Numbered from the stretch's first letter, positions 45,181 to 57,250 are shown. The stretch is DNA of 64,000 nt from Erodium maritimum (GCA_963921825.1 OY997591.1:33191825-33255824), one strand, 5' to 3'. The notes: a model not told the origin generated them from the letters alone. Numbers and translations are program-made.

Positions 45181-47479
45181 TGCCGGTGGAATGCTGAACT
45201 TGTGTTGTTGCTGTTTGTGGAACTTTGTTTGTGATTGTGATTGTGGTTACCTGAGGTTGTGGGCCCGCTTCATTAAACGGGGGTCCTCGATCACATGCGT
45301 CTGCATGTTCAGACGGGGTAGGGGGCCCGCCCGTCAGTAAAGGGGTCCTGGCCGCGCGTGTGTAGTTCGGGGTTGTGAGTGTGATAGTTCGACAGTCTGA
45401 TCCGACTTTGTGTCGAGGAAATGCGACAGGTCGACCACCTGACCTGATGAGATCGGTAAAGGGCGTGAGGGAGGTTATTGAGCAGCTGGTTTGCGATCAT
45501 CTGTGATCTTGTTTGGTGTTGCTTAGCTTTCTGTCGTGTCCCTGGAGGAGGTCGTCCATAGTTGTGTCGGGTTTACATTACGAGTCCGAGTGTTGAGTCT
45601 GTAATAACCACTCTCGGTCAACGCCAGTCAAACCTGCGAAAAACAGGAAAATTTAAAAATTTTAAGACTGACAGTTAAGTGAACCTAAAATGACCCCGAG
45701 TGTCATACCGGACTAAATTTGACCCCGTTATTGACCAAAGTGAGTTCCGGGGGACTCAGGGCAACTTTCTGATCAATTTGGGAAATGTTGACTTTTCGCT
45801 GGAAAAGTCAACCGAGCGACGTTTTGGTCCATTCGAGGACCGTTTTGGATCCGAAAAGCTTAACCGTCGTCGCATCGGTCTTAGTTGAGCCGTTTCCTTG
45901 TAGCCCGACAAGTTTCGTAATTTCTTGGGAAAAGTGCCCGTTCGGGGCCCGAAACGTTCGTTTTTCGCGAAATTGATTGGAAAATATCATGTAGATATTT
46001 TCCAAAAGGTGCGGGACCCACCTTGACACTTGTCCTAATTGTGGTGGTGTTAGTTTTGGGGGGAAAGTTTGTGGTTGTGAGGGGTGGCCGAAATTAAGGG
46101 GTAAAGGAGAGAAAAAAGAGGTTTTGTGTTAGTTTAAGAAAATAGAAAAAGAAAGAGAGAAGTTAGATTGAGAAGGAGAAGAGAGAAAGGGAGAAGAAGA
46201 GAGTTGGGGTTAGGGTTTGGCACTATTCACGTCATTCAAGCCCTTGGATCGCCTTCAAGCAAGAGCAAACTCGTTCCCCTCATCCTCCTCTACGGTAATA
46301 CCCAAACCGATTCTCGTTTTGATTATTTTGGAAAGCTAGGGTTTGTTAAAACGAATGATTTAGGGCTGTGTGGAGGTTGGGGAGGTGTTGGAGACGTTTT
46401 AGAGGTGTTTGGGGGTTTAATTTCACGTTTTCCGGTGACCGGAGGCTCGGGAGGAGCTCCGGCCATCGTGGGTAGTGGCCGGCCGGCCATGAGGTGGCTG
46501 GCCGGAGCTGGCAGCAGCCACCACATGGTGGGCGAGCCTCCCCTTGAGCCCTAGGAGCTCTCGGCCAAGTGGGTTGGTGTGGCCCACGTGCTCGGGTGAT
46601 CGGGTTTTGTGTTTCGGGTGGTTTAAAACGTTTCCCGGACCATTTATCCTTAACCGAATCGAAAATTGGAATTAAATTGGAGAAGTTGTAATTTATCGGG
46701 TTTAGAAACTTTAAACGGTAATTAATTGACTCGGGAGTCGGAATTCGATTCGGTCAAATACATTGGGACCCTTGAGTTATTCTAAGACCGTAGAAACGAA
46801 AACGGGAATTTTTGGAGCCCCGGAAAGGTATTTACAAAACCCGGGCAGATTCGCCATGTCGGGCGAATCGGGCCTTTACGGGTCCTTTATCGACAATGTC
46901 GAGTAATTGGGAAGTTTGGGAGTGATCGACATTGTCGGGGTTAAGTTTGGGCATCGAGTTTAATGGTTTTCGGTTTATTCCTGCGAGTTGCTTAGTGACT
47001 TTAAATTGTGTTCCTTTAGATCGTGCCACGGACCGAGGCAAGGGAAAGCTGGGTGAGTGACTGAGATCATCACCGGAGCTCGTGGTTTGGCTTTTGGGAG
47101 AACACGCACGAGGTAGGGAAAAGTAGCCGGATCTCGGCCCTGACTAGGGAAAGTTAACAATAGAATTGCATGTGACACCGGGGTGTCGTGGGTTGAGTAG
47201 GTTTATTTAAATATTAAAAATGCATGATACGGGATCGTAGCAATTATTAGAAAAGCATGATACGGGATTGTAGCGTTTATGAGAAAAGCATGTGACACTT
47301 AGTAGTGTCGTAAGATCAGAGAACTTAGCGATAATTGAATTACTGGAGGCATATGACCATGCCCGGAGTTTGTTTGTGAACTTATCGATATTAGGAGTAC
47401 TGGAGGCATATGACCATGCCCGGAGGTTGATTGATAAACTGTTGATATTAGGACTGTTGGAGGCTTGGTTAAGCCGGAG

Positions 47480-48165
47480 GTTGATTGCTTATTTGGTGTC
47501 TTGGGTGGCCTTGAGAGCCCGTGTTTTATTATCGAGTTTTGAGTGGCCTTGAGAGCCCGTGTTATTCATTGTTGAGTTGGGTGGCCTTGAGAGCCCGTGT
47601 TATTTATTATCGAGTTTTGAGTGGCCTTGAGAGCCGTATTATTTATTGATTGAGTTTGGGTGGCCTTTAGAGCCCGTGTATTTAAATTGGTGTCTTGGGT
47701 GGCCATGAGAGCCCGTAGTTAATTGTTGGTGTTTTGGGTGGCCATGAGAGCCCGTGTATTTAAATTGGTGTTTGGGGTGGCTTTGAGAGCCGTGTACTAA
47801 GGTTGGTGTCTTTGGCTGGCCTGACCGAGTTAGAGTCTCGGGGGGTTGCAAGCTTTCTTTAGCTGGCTTACGAGTTAGAGTCTCGGTAAGTTGCAAGCGT
47901 GTTTTATGGTTGGTGTCTTGGGAGGCCGCGAGTGCCTGTGGGGTTGTTGAACCCGAGTCTTGACCGTTGGTGTGTCTTGAGTGGCCGTGAGTGCCGTGGG
48001 GTTGTTGAACCCGGGTCTTGACCGTTGGTGTGTCTTGAGTGGTCGTGAGTGCCGTGGGGTTGTTGAACCCGAGTCTTGACCGTTGGTGTGTCTTGAGTGG
48101 TCGTGAGTGCCGTGGGGTTGTTGAACCCGAGTCTTGACCGTTGGTGTGTCTTGGGTGGCAGTGAG
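47480..48165. repeat. Enlarged tandem repeat array in G-C LTR
   Basis: Units of two kinds, GGTGGCCTTGAGAGCCCGTG (39-bp type) and GGTTGTTGAACCCGAGTCTT (58-bp type), fill ~690 bases and continue at 52177-52290 after copia-3. Copia-3 inserted inside one unit, at a GTGAG. Confidence 0.87.
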
Positions 48166-48517
48166 TGTTAGTCTTAGTGCCCGTAGTTCAATCATAAATG
48201 TCCAAATGTATATATCATCATTAGCAATAAGATTAAAGCGGATTTCTATTACTTATGTGTTGGAGTAATATATCGATGTGATTTCTGATCTATGCCCACC
48301 ATGCGAATAGAACCATAGATCGAGATGGATCACACTCGATGGGTCCCTAGTCAATAAAGCTTCACTAGAAGCGACTAGTATGAAAGATGGCTCTTCATGG
48401 CTTACGTTCTGTTAGTCATTGGAATGGGATTCCGGAGTCTGATCATAGATATCATGTGGGACATGATATTTGACGACCCGCCCTGAATATGTGCCATAGA
48501 TTGAGTCATTAACATAT
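48166..48517 (+). repeat. Truncated 5' LTR of copia-3
   Basis: Nearly identical to the first 352 bases of the 3' LTR (50496 onwards), differing at a few sites. It then breaks at TTAACATAT and continues as pol sequence (AAGTTCCGACTAAGCTCG). Confidence 0.92.
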
Positions 48518-48519
48518 AA

Positions 48520-50481
48520 GTTCCGACTAAGCTCGAACCAAGATCTGATAAATGCACCTTCGTTGGGTATCCCAAAGAAACAATGGGGTACTACTTCTAT
48601 AAACCCAGCGAGAACACGGTGTTCGTCGCTCGGGGTGGGGTCTTTATGGAAAGGGAGTTTATTTCCAAAGACGTCAGTGGGAGGGCTGTACATCTAGAAG
48701 AAATTCAGGGTGGTACAGATCCAACTGATCCACTGGACAACCCTGTAGAAGAGCCTGAGATGGTCGTAGAGCAAGGACCAGTTCCTGCAACAATTCCAGA
48801 AGGTCCAAGGCGATCTGAAAGGGTTAGTCGTCCACCTCCGAGATATGGTTACTTTGTGTCTGGAGGTGACGGTGAGCTTGTGGTGGATCACGATGATCCA
48901 GCTACATTTCAGGAAGCTGTGGACGGACCCGACTCTGAGTTATGGCTGGGAGCCATGAGGGAGGAAATGCAATCCATGTCGGACAACCAAGTCTGGGAAC
49001 TGGTTGATCCCATCGGTGGTGTAAGAACCATCGGATGCAAATGGATCTTAAAGGTGAAGATGGACATGGAAGGCAACCCTCAGACCTACAAAGCCCGACT
49101 GGTGGCGAAAGGTTATAGGCAGATCCAAGGGATTGACTATGAGGAAACCTTTTCCCCAGTGGCTATGGTCAAATCTATCCGAATTCTTCTTGCCATAGCT
49201 GCATATCACGATTACGAGATATGACAAATGGATGTCAAAACCGCTTTCCTAAACGGAAATTTGTCGGAGGACGTTTATATGTCTCAACCCGAAGGTTTTG
49301 TCGATCCGAAGAATAAGGGAAAGATTTGTAAGTTGTTGAAATCCATTTATGGATTGAAACAAGCTTCTCGGAGTTGGAACCTTCGTTTTGATGAAGCTGT
49401 AATTGGATTTGGCTTTATCAAGAATGAAGATGAACCTTGCGTTTACAAGAAGGCAAATGGGGGTATGATTACCTTTCTGGTGTTGTATGTCGATGACATA
49501 CTACTCATTGGAAACGACATCCCAACCTTGCACGAGACTAAAGCTTGGTTAGGGAAGTGTTTCTCAATGAAGGACTTAGGCGATGCTGCTTATATCTTAG
49601 GGATTAAGATATATAGAGATCGCACCAAGAGGGTCTTGGGTTTAAGTCAAAGCACCTATGTGAACAAGGTATTGAGTAGGTTCTCAATGCTTGATTCCAA
49701 GAAAGGACTCTTACCCGCACGTCATGGCGTTCATCTCAGCAAGACTCAGTGTCCTAAGACACCTGATGAGCTGAAAAGAATGATGTGAATCCCATACGCT
49801 TCGGCGGTAGGATCGATCATGTATTCCATGATATGCACGAGACCGAATGTCTCGTATGCCTTGAGTTGTACCAGCATACATCAGTCTAACCCTGGTGAGG
49901 AACACTGGATAGCGGTCAAAGCGATTCTCAAATATTTGAGAAGAACTAAGGACGCGTTTCTAGTGTACGGGGGAAAAGATGATTCTGAACTAGTTGTTAA
50001 TTGATATGTAGACGCTAGTTTCCAGACAGATCCAGATGACTTTAGAAGTCAGTCAGGATATGTGTTCACGCTGAATGGCGGAGCTTTCAGCTGGAAGAGC
50101 GTGAAGCAAGACATCGTCGCTGACTCCACGACAGAGGCCGAGTACATAGCGGCTGCAGAGGCGGCCAAGGAGGCTGTGTGGATTAGGAAGTTCACGGCAG
50201 GGTTGGGTGTAATCAAAAACCCATCCAGCCCGGTGAACCTATTTTGCGACAACACATGGGCTATTGCGCAAGCTAAAGAGCCCAGATCGCATAACAAATC
50301 CAAACATGTACTGCGGCGATATCACCTCATCAGAGAGATACTGAACCGAGGCGATGTGAAGATCACCTATATTGCAACTGATGATCACATAGCCGACCCG
50401 TTGACTAAGGCACTATCGTTGCCTAAACATGAGAGGCATGTAAGGTCAATGGGAATAGATTGGAGTTTAGATTGGAACTAG
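48520..50481 (+). pseudogene. Copia-3 pol: integrase C-terminus, RT and RNase H
   Basis: One continuous reading frame of 654 codons is broken only by three TGA stops, at 49222-49224, 49786-49788 and 50002-50004. In order it shows KLEPRSDKCTFVGYPKET (integrase end), WKxxMxxE-type RT start (WLGAMREEMQSM), [52 protein letters not shown] (intact catalytic YVDD), [12 protein letters not shown], then RNase H with DSTTEAEYIAAAEAAKEAVW and FCDNTWAIAQ. It ends SLDWN-TAG right before the PPT. The lack of frameshifts suggests recent decay. Confidence 0.93.
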
Positions 50482-50495
50482 GGCAAGTGGGAGAT
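50482..50495 (+). promoter_or_regulatory. Polypurine tract of copia-3
   Basis: GGCAAGTGGGAGAT lies directly between the pol stop codon and the 3' LTR. It primes plus-strand DNA synthesis. Confidence 0.88.
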
Positions 50496-52171
50496 TGTTA
50501 GTCTTAGTGCCCGTAGTTCAATCATAAATGTCCAAATGTATATATCATCATTAGCAATAAGATTAAAGCGGCTTTCTATTACTTATGTGTTGGAGTAATA
50601 TATCGATGTGATTTCTGATCTATGCCCACCATGCGAATAGAACCATAGATCGAGATGGATCACACTCGATGGGTCCCTAGTCAATAAAGCTTCACTAGAA
50701 GCGACTAGTATGAAAGATGGCTCTTCATGGCTTACGTTCTGTTAGTCATTGGAATGGGATTCCGGAGTCTGATCATAGATATCATGTGGGACATGATATT
50801 GGACGACCCGCCCTGAATATGTGCCATAGATTGAGTCATTAACATATTCAGTGTCGTAGCTTGTCATGTATCCTTAGACCAAGGAGTCTTTGTGATCACT
50901 ATGCAGTCAGCAACTAAGTTTGACCTGAGCCTAACGTTGTCCGTAACAGGGCTTCCATAACGGCCAGGATTGGCTTGGGGACGGGTTGCATGAGTGACAC
51001 GAAAGACGGCTAAGGGATTTATCCCTCATACTGAGGTATGGGAAAGATATCGGTTCTCGGCCGCTTGATCGAGAGTGACTGAAAGAATAGCATGGCCATG
51101 CACATGATACTAGGTATCATATATTCAGTCGTCTCACATATCAAGGAACAGTGATTGAGAATAATAAGGATGACGGCTCTATGCCTTATCTCAATCAGGA
51201 TATCGGAGATAAAAGGATAATGACAGGGACGACGGAAAGGTTAGAATCGATTGGTTCGATTCGCTATGTAGTGTCAGGCAATACTAAAGTCTCGTTAGTT
51301 GCCACTTATATAGGATCAAGTAAAATGGGATTTTACGTTGATCTATCGACATGCATAGACCTAAGGGTCACACCGAAGGATGAAACTCATTGACACATTT
51401 ATGGAGAATGGCCAAAAGAGAGTTGTCTCGGGACATGACCAAAACTGGGTTTTGGGTCATGTGCCCGTAAGTGAATAGGACATTACGGATCAAGACAAGG
51501 CTTGGAGTCTTGGGATTGATCGCGTTGGATAATGTTGGACATTTCCGGTATGGAAGGCTTGGAGGCGATGAGCACGTCACGGGACCTCGTTGGGAATGGC
51601 CATGGGCCATGTTCCAAGAGGCCCATGAAAGGCCCATGCAACCAAGGCCCATGGAACTAATTAATCAAGTCTTGATTAATTAGTACTAAGTAAGCAAGAC
51701 AAGGATTAAGGTGTTGGTGATTCACCACCTAACCCATCTTGTCTTGCCATACTTAGCACCATGCTTGTCTTACTTCACACCATGCTTCACACCTTACTTG
51801 TCCTTGATGGTTGTTGATGGTTTAAGTCATCTTTTTCCTACAACAAATCACAAGACAAGAATAGAAACACAACTTCTCTCCCTCTCACACTACAATTTCG
51901 AGTTTGGCACTTTTCCTCCCTCTTGTTGTGTTCTTGAGTCATCTAAAGAAGAACTACGTGGCTTTGATTCCAATTGGATACGTAGGCGTCTTGGAGACTC
52001 AAGCCGATCATCGTTTATTTGGTGTTCTCTTCCTTTTCTTGAACTAGTTGGTAAGGAAACATCCATATTGTTTATTCTCTTGTGTATCTAATATTTGGTA
52101 GTGTTCTATGACATGGTCTCGAGCTATTTCCGCTGCAAGTATGTGTTCATACCCTCCATCGAGACCCAACA
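50496..52171 (+). repeat. 3' LTR of copia-3
   Basis: A 1676-bp complete LTR. Its last ~450 bases differ more from copia-1 than the rest does (for example around 51750-51830), which suggests a subfamily with a different U5-side segment. Confidence 0.93.
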
Positions 52172-52375
52172 GTGAGTGCCGTGGGGTTGTTGAACCCGAG
52201 TCTTGATCGTTGGTGTGTCTTGAGTGGCAGTGAGTGCCCGTGGGGTTGTTGAACCCGAGTCTTGATTGTTGAGGTGTCTTGAGTGGCCTTGAGTGCCTGT
52301 GTTGTTGAATTGCTTGTGATTGTGTTTGTGATTGTGACTGTGATTGTGGTTGTCTGAGTGAGAGAGGTTACTGAG

Positions 52376-52580
52376 ACAGGTCGACCGCCTGGCCTGAGTG
52401 GTTCGGCAAAGCGCGTGAGTGAGACAAGTCGACCGCCTGGCCTGAGTGCTTCGGCAAAGCGCGTGAGTGAGACAGGTCGACCGCCTGGCCTAAGTGGTTC
52501 GGCAAAGCGCGTGAGTGAGAGAGGTTACTGAGTCAGGTCGACCGCCTGGCCTGAGTGGTTCGGCAAAGCGCGTGAGTGAG
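52376..52580. repeat. 48-bp-type tandem repeat in G-C LTR
   Basis: Four units contain CAGGTCGACCGCCTGGCC and TTCGGCAAAGCGCGTGAGTG. This is the reverse-strand counterpart of the GTCGACCTATCGC array in G-D. Confidence 0.87.
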
Positions 52581-53596
52581 GGAGGTTACTGAGCAGCTGG
52601 TTTGCGATCCTTTGTGATCTTGTTTGGTGTGCGATTCCTTGTGATCTTGTTTGGCGTTGTGTAGTCTTTCTGTCGTGTCCTTGGAGGAGGCCGTCGATAG
52701 TTGTGTCGGGTCTACATTGTGTTATCGAGTGTTGAGTCTATTGAGGAAGGTAACGGGTTGTGGGTCAGTTGGGTACTTGAGTTGGGGACTGTAGTCACAG
52801 TGTTGGGTTTGGTTTTAGTGTTACTGGCTTTACCTACTAATTATGCCATAGTCAGTCTGTTATCCGTGGAGGTGAGCGAACGCTCACCCCTAGCTGCTTT
52901 TCCTACAGGTACTGATCACCGGACGGACTAGGTTAGCTCTTGAAGTTCATGGAGTTTGGAGCGGAGTCTGGTCTTTACTTTTGTTGAGTCTAGTGACGGA
53001 TGTGTACCTTGTCCACTTGTTGGGACGTTTTTGTATTGTAAATACTACTATTATTTTTGGTAAATAAATGGAAATTTCAAAGCTTTTATTCAAAACAGGT
53101 TTTAAGTATTCATGTTTTAAAAGTTCGCGTCCCGAGTTCGATTCGCTGAAATTGGGGCGTGACAGAGTCTGTTGAGGAAGGTAACGGGTTGTGTGTCAGT
53201 TGAGTACTTGAGTTTGGGGATTGTATTCCCGGTGTTGGGTTTGGTTTTGGTGTTACCGTCATTGTCTGCTAAGTATGTCGTAGTCAGTCTGTTATCCGTG
53301 GTGGTGAGCGAACGCTCACCCCTAGCTGCTTTTCCTACAGGTACCGGTCGCAGGTTGGACTAGGTGAGCTTCTGAAGCTTGAAGAGCTAGCAGCGGGATT
53401 CTGGGTTTTACTTTTGAGTCTAGTGACGGATACCTTGTTTTGTCCACTTGTTGGGACTTATTTTGAGTTGTAATTATTATTTTGTTGAACGAAACTGGTA
53501 TTTTAAAGTGATTTAATGGAAAAGGTTTCAAAGTGTTTTCTTATTTTAAATGTTCGCGTCCCGAGTTCGGGTTATTGAAATTGGGGCGTGACAGCT

Positions 53597-53608
53597 TGGT
53601 ATCAGAGC
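53597..53608 (+). promoter_or_regulatory. Primer-binding site of G-A
   Basis: TGGTATCAGAGC, three bases after the 5' LTR end, is complementary to initiator tRNA-Met. Confidence 0.92.
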
Positions 53609-53960
53609 TCGAGGTTTCACACCTCGGACTGTCCGTCAATTAGGTGGGGAGAGTCGAGTCAGTAAAGTCCCGTCGTGCGTTGGGTACGCAGGTCAGGAAC
53701 CGTGTGTAAACCCTTAATGTCTTGAGTTTTGTTTTGTCTGTGTGTATGTGCAGTACGGGATTACTGGCATACTGTTTGTGTGTGCTGCGTGAAACGTTTT
53801 TAAGCTGTCGCGGGTCGACTCAGGAGCGCTCCTATAGTCGAACGTGACGGTGCTGATGTCAAGTCGGTACAACGTAGTTTGGGGACGCCTGAACCGGGTT
53901 GTAACTACGTGATGTCAAGTATGAGGTTTTAAAATGAAAAAGGAGAAAGTTTTAAAATTG

Positions 53961-54126
53961 ATTGACCATGTGGACGCGTTTTAAAATTTGATTGGCCCTG
54001 AGGGCGTGTTTGATTTTGATTGGCCCTGAGGGCGTGTTTGATTTTGATTGGCCCTGTGGGCGGGTTTTGATTTTGGTTGGCCCGGTGGGCGTGGTTCGGT
54101 GTTGGTTGGCCTGGTGGGCGGGTATT
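53961..54126. repeat. 28-bp tandem repeat in G-A leader
   Basis: About six degenerate units of the form GATTGGCCCTGAGGGCGTGT. Each holds a small GGCCCTGAGGGC-like inverted repeat. A minus-strand ORF over this region is a repeat artefact. Confidence 0.82.
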
Positions 54127-54318
54127 GTTGTGTTGTGGTTTGGCCGTGTCGGCTTGTGTTTTGGTTGATAGTTGAATGACTGGTTTTGTCTGTGAGTTGT
54201 GGCGCGTGTGTTTTCTAAATTGGTGGTCAAGCGTGTGTGCCGTTTGAGTCTAATTTTAGGGTTTAAACGGGTTAAGGTCCGAGTTAGAACCGAGTTTGGA
54301 AAACAGGTCTGCGCGAGT

Positions 54319-54418
54319 GTCACGGATCCGTGACGGACCAGAGAGTTCTGGGAAATTTTAGATCTTCGTCACGGCTCTGTGACCCCAACCGTGACGGGGT
54401 CTGTCACGGATCCGTGAC
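54319..54418. repeat. Repeated perfect palindromes in G-A leader
   Basis: The 16-base perfect palindrome GTCACGGATCCGTGAC occurs at 54319-54334 and 54403-54418, with a related GTCACGGCTCTGTGAC at 54368-54383. Position between PBS and gag is where retroelement packaging or dimerisation signals lie; that role is a guess. Confidence 0.85.
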
Positions 54419-55017
54419 CCCTGTCCTTCTCACCGTCTTGATTGTGCAATTTGAGTGTTGGCTTTGCGTGACGGTGCTCACGGTTGTGTTGGGGTATTGA
54501 GGTTGTAAGCGGTAGTAGTTGCTGAATTGAGAACATAATCCCCTTTACGAGGTTTCCCTTACATAAGAGAGTAATTGAGGTGTTAATGACTTGAGCAGTG
54601 TGATGTGTTGGTAGTAGGTTGGGATGGTGGTTTGCCCTGACTAGAGTGGTAAGTCTTTGGTGCTTTACTAGTATGCCATAATCGAACGGGTGTCCGTGGA
54701 GGTGAGCGTAACGCTAATCCCCTTTACTACTTTTCCCGCAAGGGACGAGTAACGAACACTGGTTTGGTTGCGGAAAGTTATAAGTAAGTGCATAAAGGAA
54801 CGGATGAGGGCTTGGTGTACGTTTGTGTGGTTAAAAATTGAGGTTTCACTTACGCGTTATTATAATTAAAGTATAATTAGCGTGAACGGTGTGACGTTTA
54901 GCAACAAGTACGTTGGGGTAGACGTAGACCGTGTGAACGTTAGTGTATTCGAGCTTGTTGTCTTGTATGAGTTCGCAAACTGAACGTTTGCGTGTATCGT
55001 GCAGAGGATACTGACTT

Positions 55018-56450
55018 ATGGCTCGCGGCAGACGAGGACGAGCGGCGGTAACACGGGGACGGGCGCCCACGCGGGGTCGGCGGGGACACCAGGACGGGTG
55101 CCAACCGTTGAGCCCGCCGAGTATGCCGAGGCGCAGGGCACTCCTGTCGGAGAAGACAGGAGAAGCGATGTGGGGCCGTCTACAGGCACACCCAGTGTTC
55201 CAACGGTCGCGGACCCTCCCGTTATGACTGCCCTGGATGAGCTGACCGTCCAGAGTTTAGTGGCGATCATCGCCAGTCGAGAGTCGGCTTCGCCAGCTAC
55301 GGAGGCAGCAACGGTCCTAGTGAGGTCCATTCAGGCAGAGGACCATACGGCCCGTTCCCTGCTGGACTTCCTGAAGCTAGGGATACCTACATTCGTTGGG
55401 GAGCCGAACCCCGACCTAGCCGAGAGGTGGCTGGAGCAGGTCACGCGGGACTTGGATACATCAGGTATCAGAGATGGCCGCCGCAGAGTGTCCTTCGCAG
55501 CTCACCACCTGAGGGACAACGCCTACCACTGGTGGGGGCATGTGAAGGACAGTGTCGGGCACGACTACGACATCTTCCAGGAGTTGTTTCTGGCACAGTA
55601 CTTTCCCGAGTCGGCTCGGTTGGAGCGACATCGGCAGTTTCTGGACCTGGAGCAGGAGGGGATGACAGTGGCAGAATACGAGGCCAGGTTCACGGCCTTG
55701 ACCAGATTCGCACCGGAGATGGTGATGACCGAGCAGAACCGTTGCCTAAAGTTCGAGGGGGGACTGAGACCGGTGATTCGGGATAAGGTCCTCGCCTTGA
55801 GGTTACGGAAGTATACAGATCTCGTGGACACCGCAGCGACGGTGGAGCAGGGTATCCGGGATGCGGCCAGGACCCGTGAGGTTTGGCAGCGGCCGACCAG
55901 ATTTGCAGGGCCGTCCGAGTCACGAGACCCGAGGAGACAGAGGACCAAAGAGTTCTTCCGACCACCTGCTCATCAGGGTGGAGCGAGACAACTGGGGTCG
56001 GTGGCATCAGTGGGGCCAGTCGGTTCAGAGAGACAACCGAGATGTTTTAGCTGCGGGCAACTAGGCCACATGCATCGAGAGTGTCCGTCGGGCACGGAGT
56101 CGAGAGCCGACGAGACCAGGTGTCACCAGTGCGGCCGGGTTGGGCACACTATGGCCAGGTGTATTGAGCCCTTGGGGGCAACGTCAGCGCGGCGACCGCA
56201 TCAGTCGTATACCGCGCAGTCGCCCAGAGGCCGCCCTCGTCAGGGTCAGCAGTCAAGGTTTTCGCAGCCGTCGACGAGCGCGCCGACTCCGAGACAGCAA
56301 CGGAGCTATGGGTATCCAGCAGCCAGTGCGCCGGGTCAGAGGCAGCAGCAGTCGGAGGGAAGAGTGTACGCAGTTACCGACTCTCGGACCCCAGGATCCA
56401 CTACCTACCGCGAGACCTTTCAGGGTACGTATTTATTGTACCTTATATGA
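55018..56450 (+). pseudogene. G-A gag (Ty3/gypsy capsid and nucleocapsid)
   Basis: The likely start is ATG at 55018 (MARGRRGRAAVTRG), but that frame must shift, probably around 55070-55095 in a G-rich stretch, into the 54999-56450 frame that carries the rest. The capsid region includes LGIPTFVGEPNPDLAERWLE, DNAYHWWGHVKD, AQYFPESARLERHRQFLDLE and CLKFEGGLRP. Two CX2CX4HX4C zinc knuckles follow: CFSCGQLGHMHREC (56043-56084) and CHQCGRVGHTMARC (56121-56162). The C-terminus is Gln/Arg/Ser-rich and ends TFQGTYLLYLI-stop with no protease. Apart from the early frameshift it is open for 1.4 kb and might supply or recruit to virus-like particles. Confidence 0.9.
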
Positions 56451-56484
56451 GCGTTATTTTAAATTTCATGGACGAAATTCCTTT

Positions 56485-56497
56485 AAGGGGGGTAGAT
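56485..56497 (+). promoter_or_regulatory. Polypurine tract of G-A
   Basis: AAGGGGGGTAGAT immediately before the 3' LTR, preceded by GGACGAAATTCCTTT as in plant chromovirus-type elements. Confidence 0.9.
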
Positions 56498-57050
56498 TGT
56501 AATAACCACTCCAGGTCAACACCAGTCAAACCTGCGAAAAACAGGAAAATTTAAAAAATTTAAGACTGACACTTAAATGAACCTAAAATGACCCAGAGTG
56601 TCATACCGGACTTAAGTTGACCCCGTTATCGACCAAAGTGAGTTCCGAGGGACTCAGGGAAACTTTCTGATCAATTTGGGAAATGTTGACTTTTCGCTGG
56701 AAAAGTCAACCGAGCGACGTTTTGGTCCATTCGAGGACCGTTTTGGATCCAAAAAGCTTATCCGTCGTCGCAGCGGTCTTAGTTGAGCTGGTTCCTTGTA
56801 GCCCGTCAAGTTTCGTAATTTCTTGGGAAAAGTGCCCGTTCGGGGCCCGAATCGTCCGATTTTCGGCGAATCTGATTGGAAAATATCTTCTAGATATTGT
56901 TCCAAAATGGTGTGGGACCCACCTTGCCACTTGTCAAACAAGTGGTGGTGTTAGGTTTTGGGGGAAAATGAGAGGTGAGGGGGTTATAGGGTGGTCGGCC
57001 ACAACAAAAAGAAAAGAAAAAAATAGAAAAGGAAGAGTGTTTTAGAGAGA

Positions 57051-57250
57051 GAAGGAGAAGAAGAAGAAGAAGAAGAGAAGAAGAAGAAGAAGAAGAAGAA
57101 GAAGAAGAAGAAGAAGAGGAGGAGGAGGAGGAGAGGAGGAGGAGGAGGAGGAGGAGGAGGAGGAGGAGGAGGAGAAAGGAGGAGGAAGAAGAAGAAGAAG
57201 AAGAAGAAGAAGAAGAAGAAGAAGAAGAAGAAGAAGAAGAAGAAGAAGGA
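57051..57250. repeat. (GAA)n/(GGA)n microsatellite in G-A 3' LTR
   Basis: About 200 bases of GAA units enclose GGA blocks, at the position equivalent to the pure (GAA)n of the 5' LTR. The shared location marks the two LTRs as a pair, and the differing structure shows independent change since insertion. Confidence 0.97.

Larger units (their letters stand above)
48166..52171 (+). mobile_element. Copia-3: Ty1/copia element lacking gag and integrase
   Basis: TGTTAGTCTTAGTGCCCG to GAGACCCAACA, flanked by GTGAG at 48161-48165 and 52172-52176. The 5' LTR is cut to 352 bases and joined directly to the end of integrase, removing the PBS, leader, gag and most of integrase. RT, RNase H, PPT and a full 1676-bp 3' LTR remain. 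It is the innermost insertion of the right-hand nest. Confidence 0.95.
45600..53164 (+). mobile_element. G-C: solo Ty3/gypsy LTR, split by copia-3
   Basis: TGTAATAACCACTCTCGG to TTGGGGCGTGACA, flanked by GAGTC at 45595-45599 and 53165-53169, inside the 5' LTR of G-A. Its own sequence is 45600-48165 plus 52177-53164, about 3.55 kb, the longest LTR of the family because of enlarged repeat arrays. The (GAA)n tract of G-A is absent, confirming it is a separate insertion. Confidence 0.92.
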
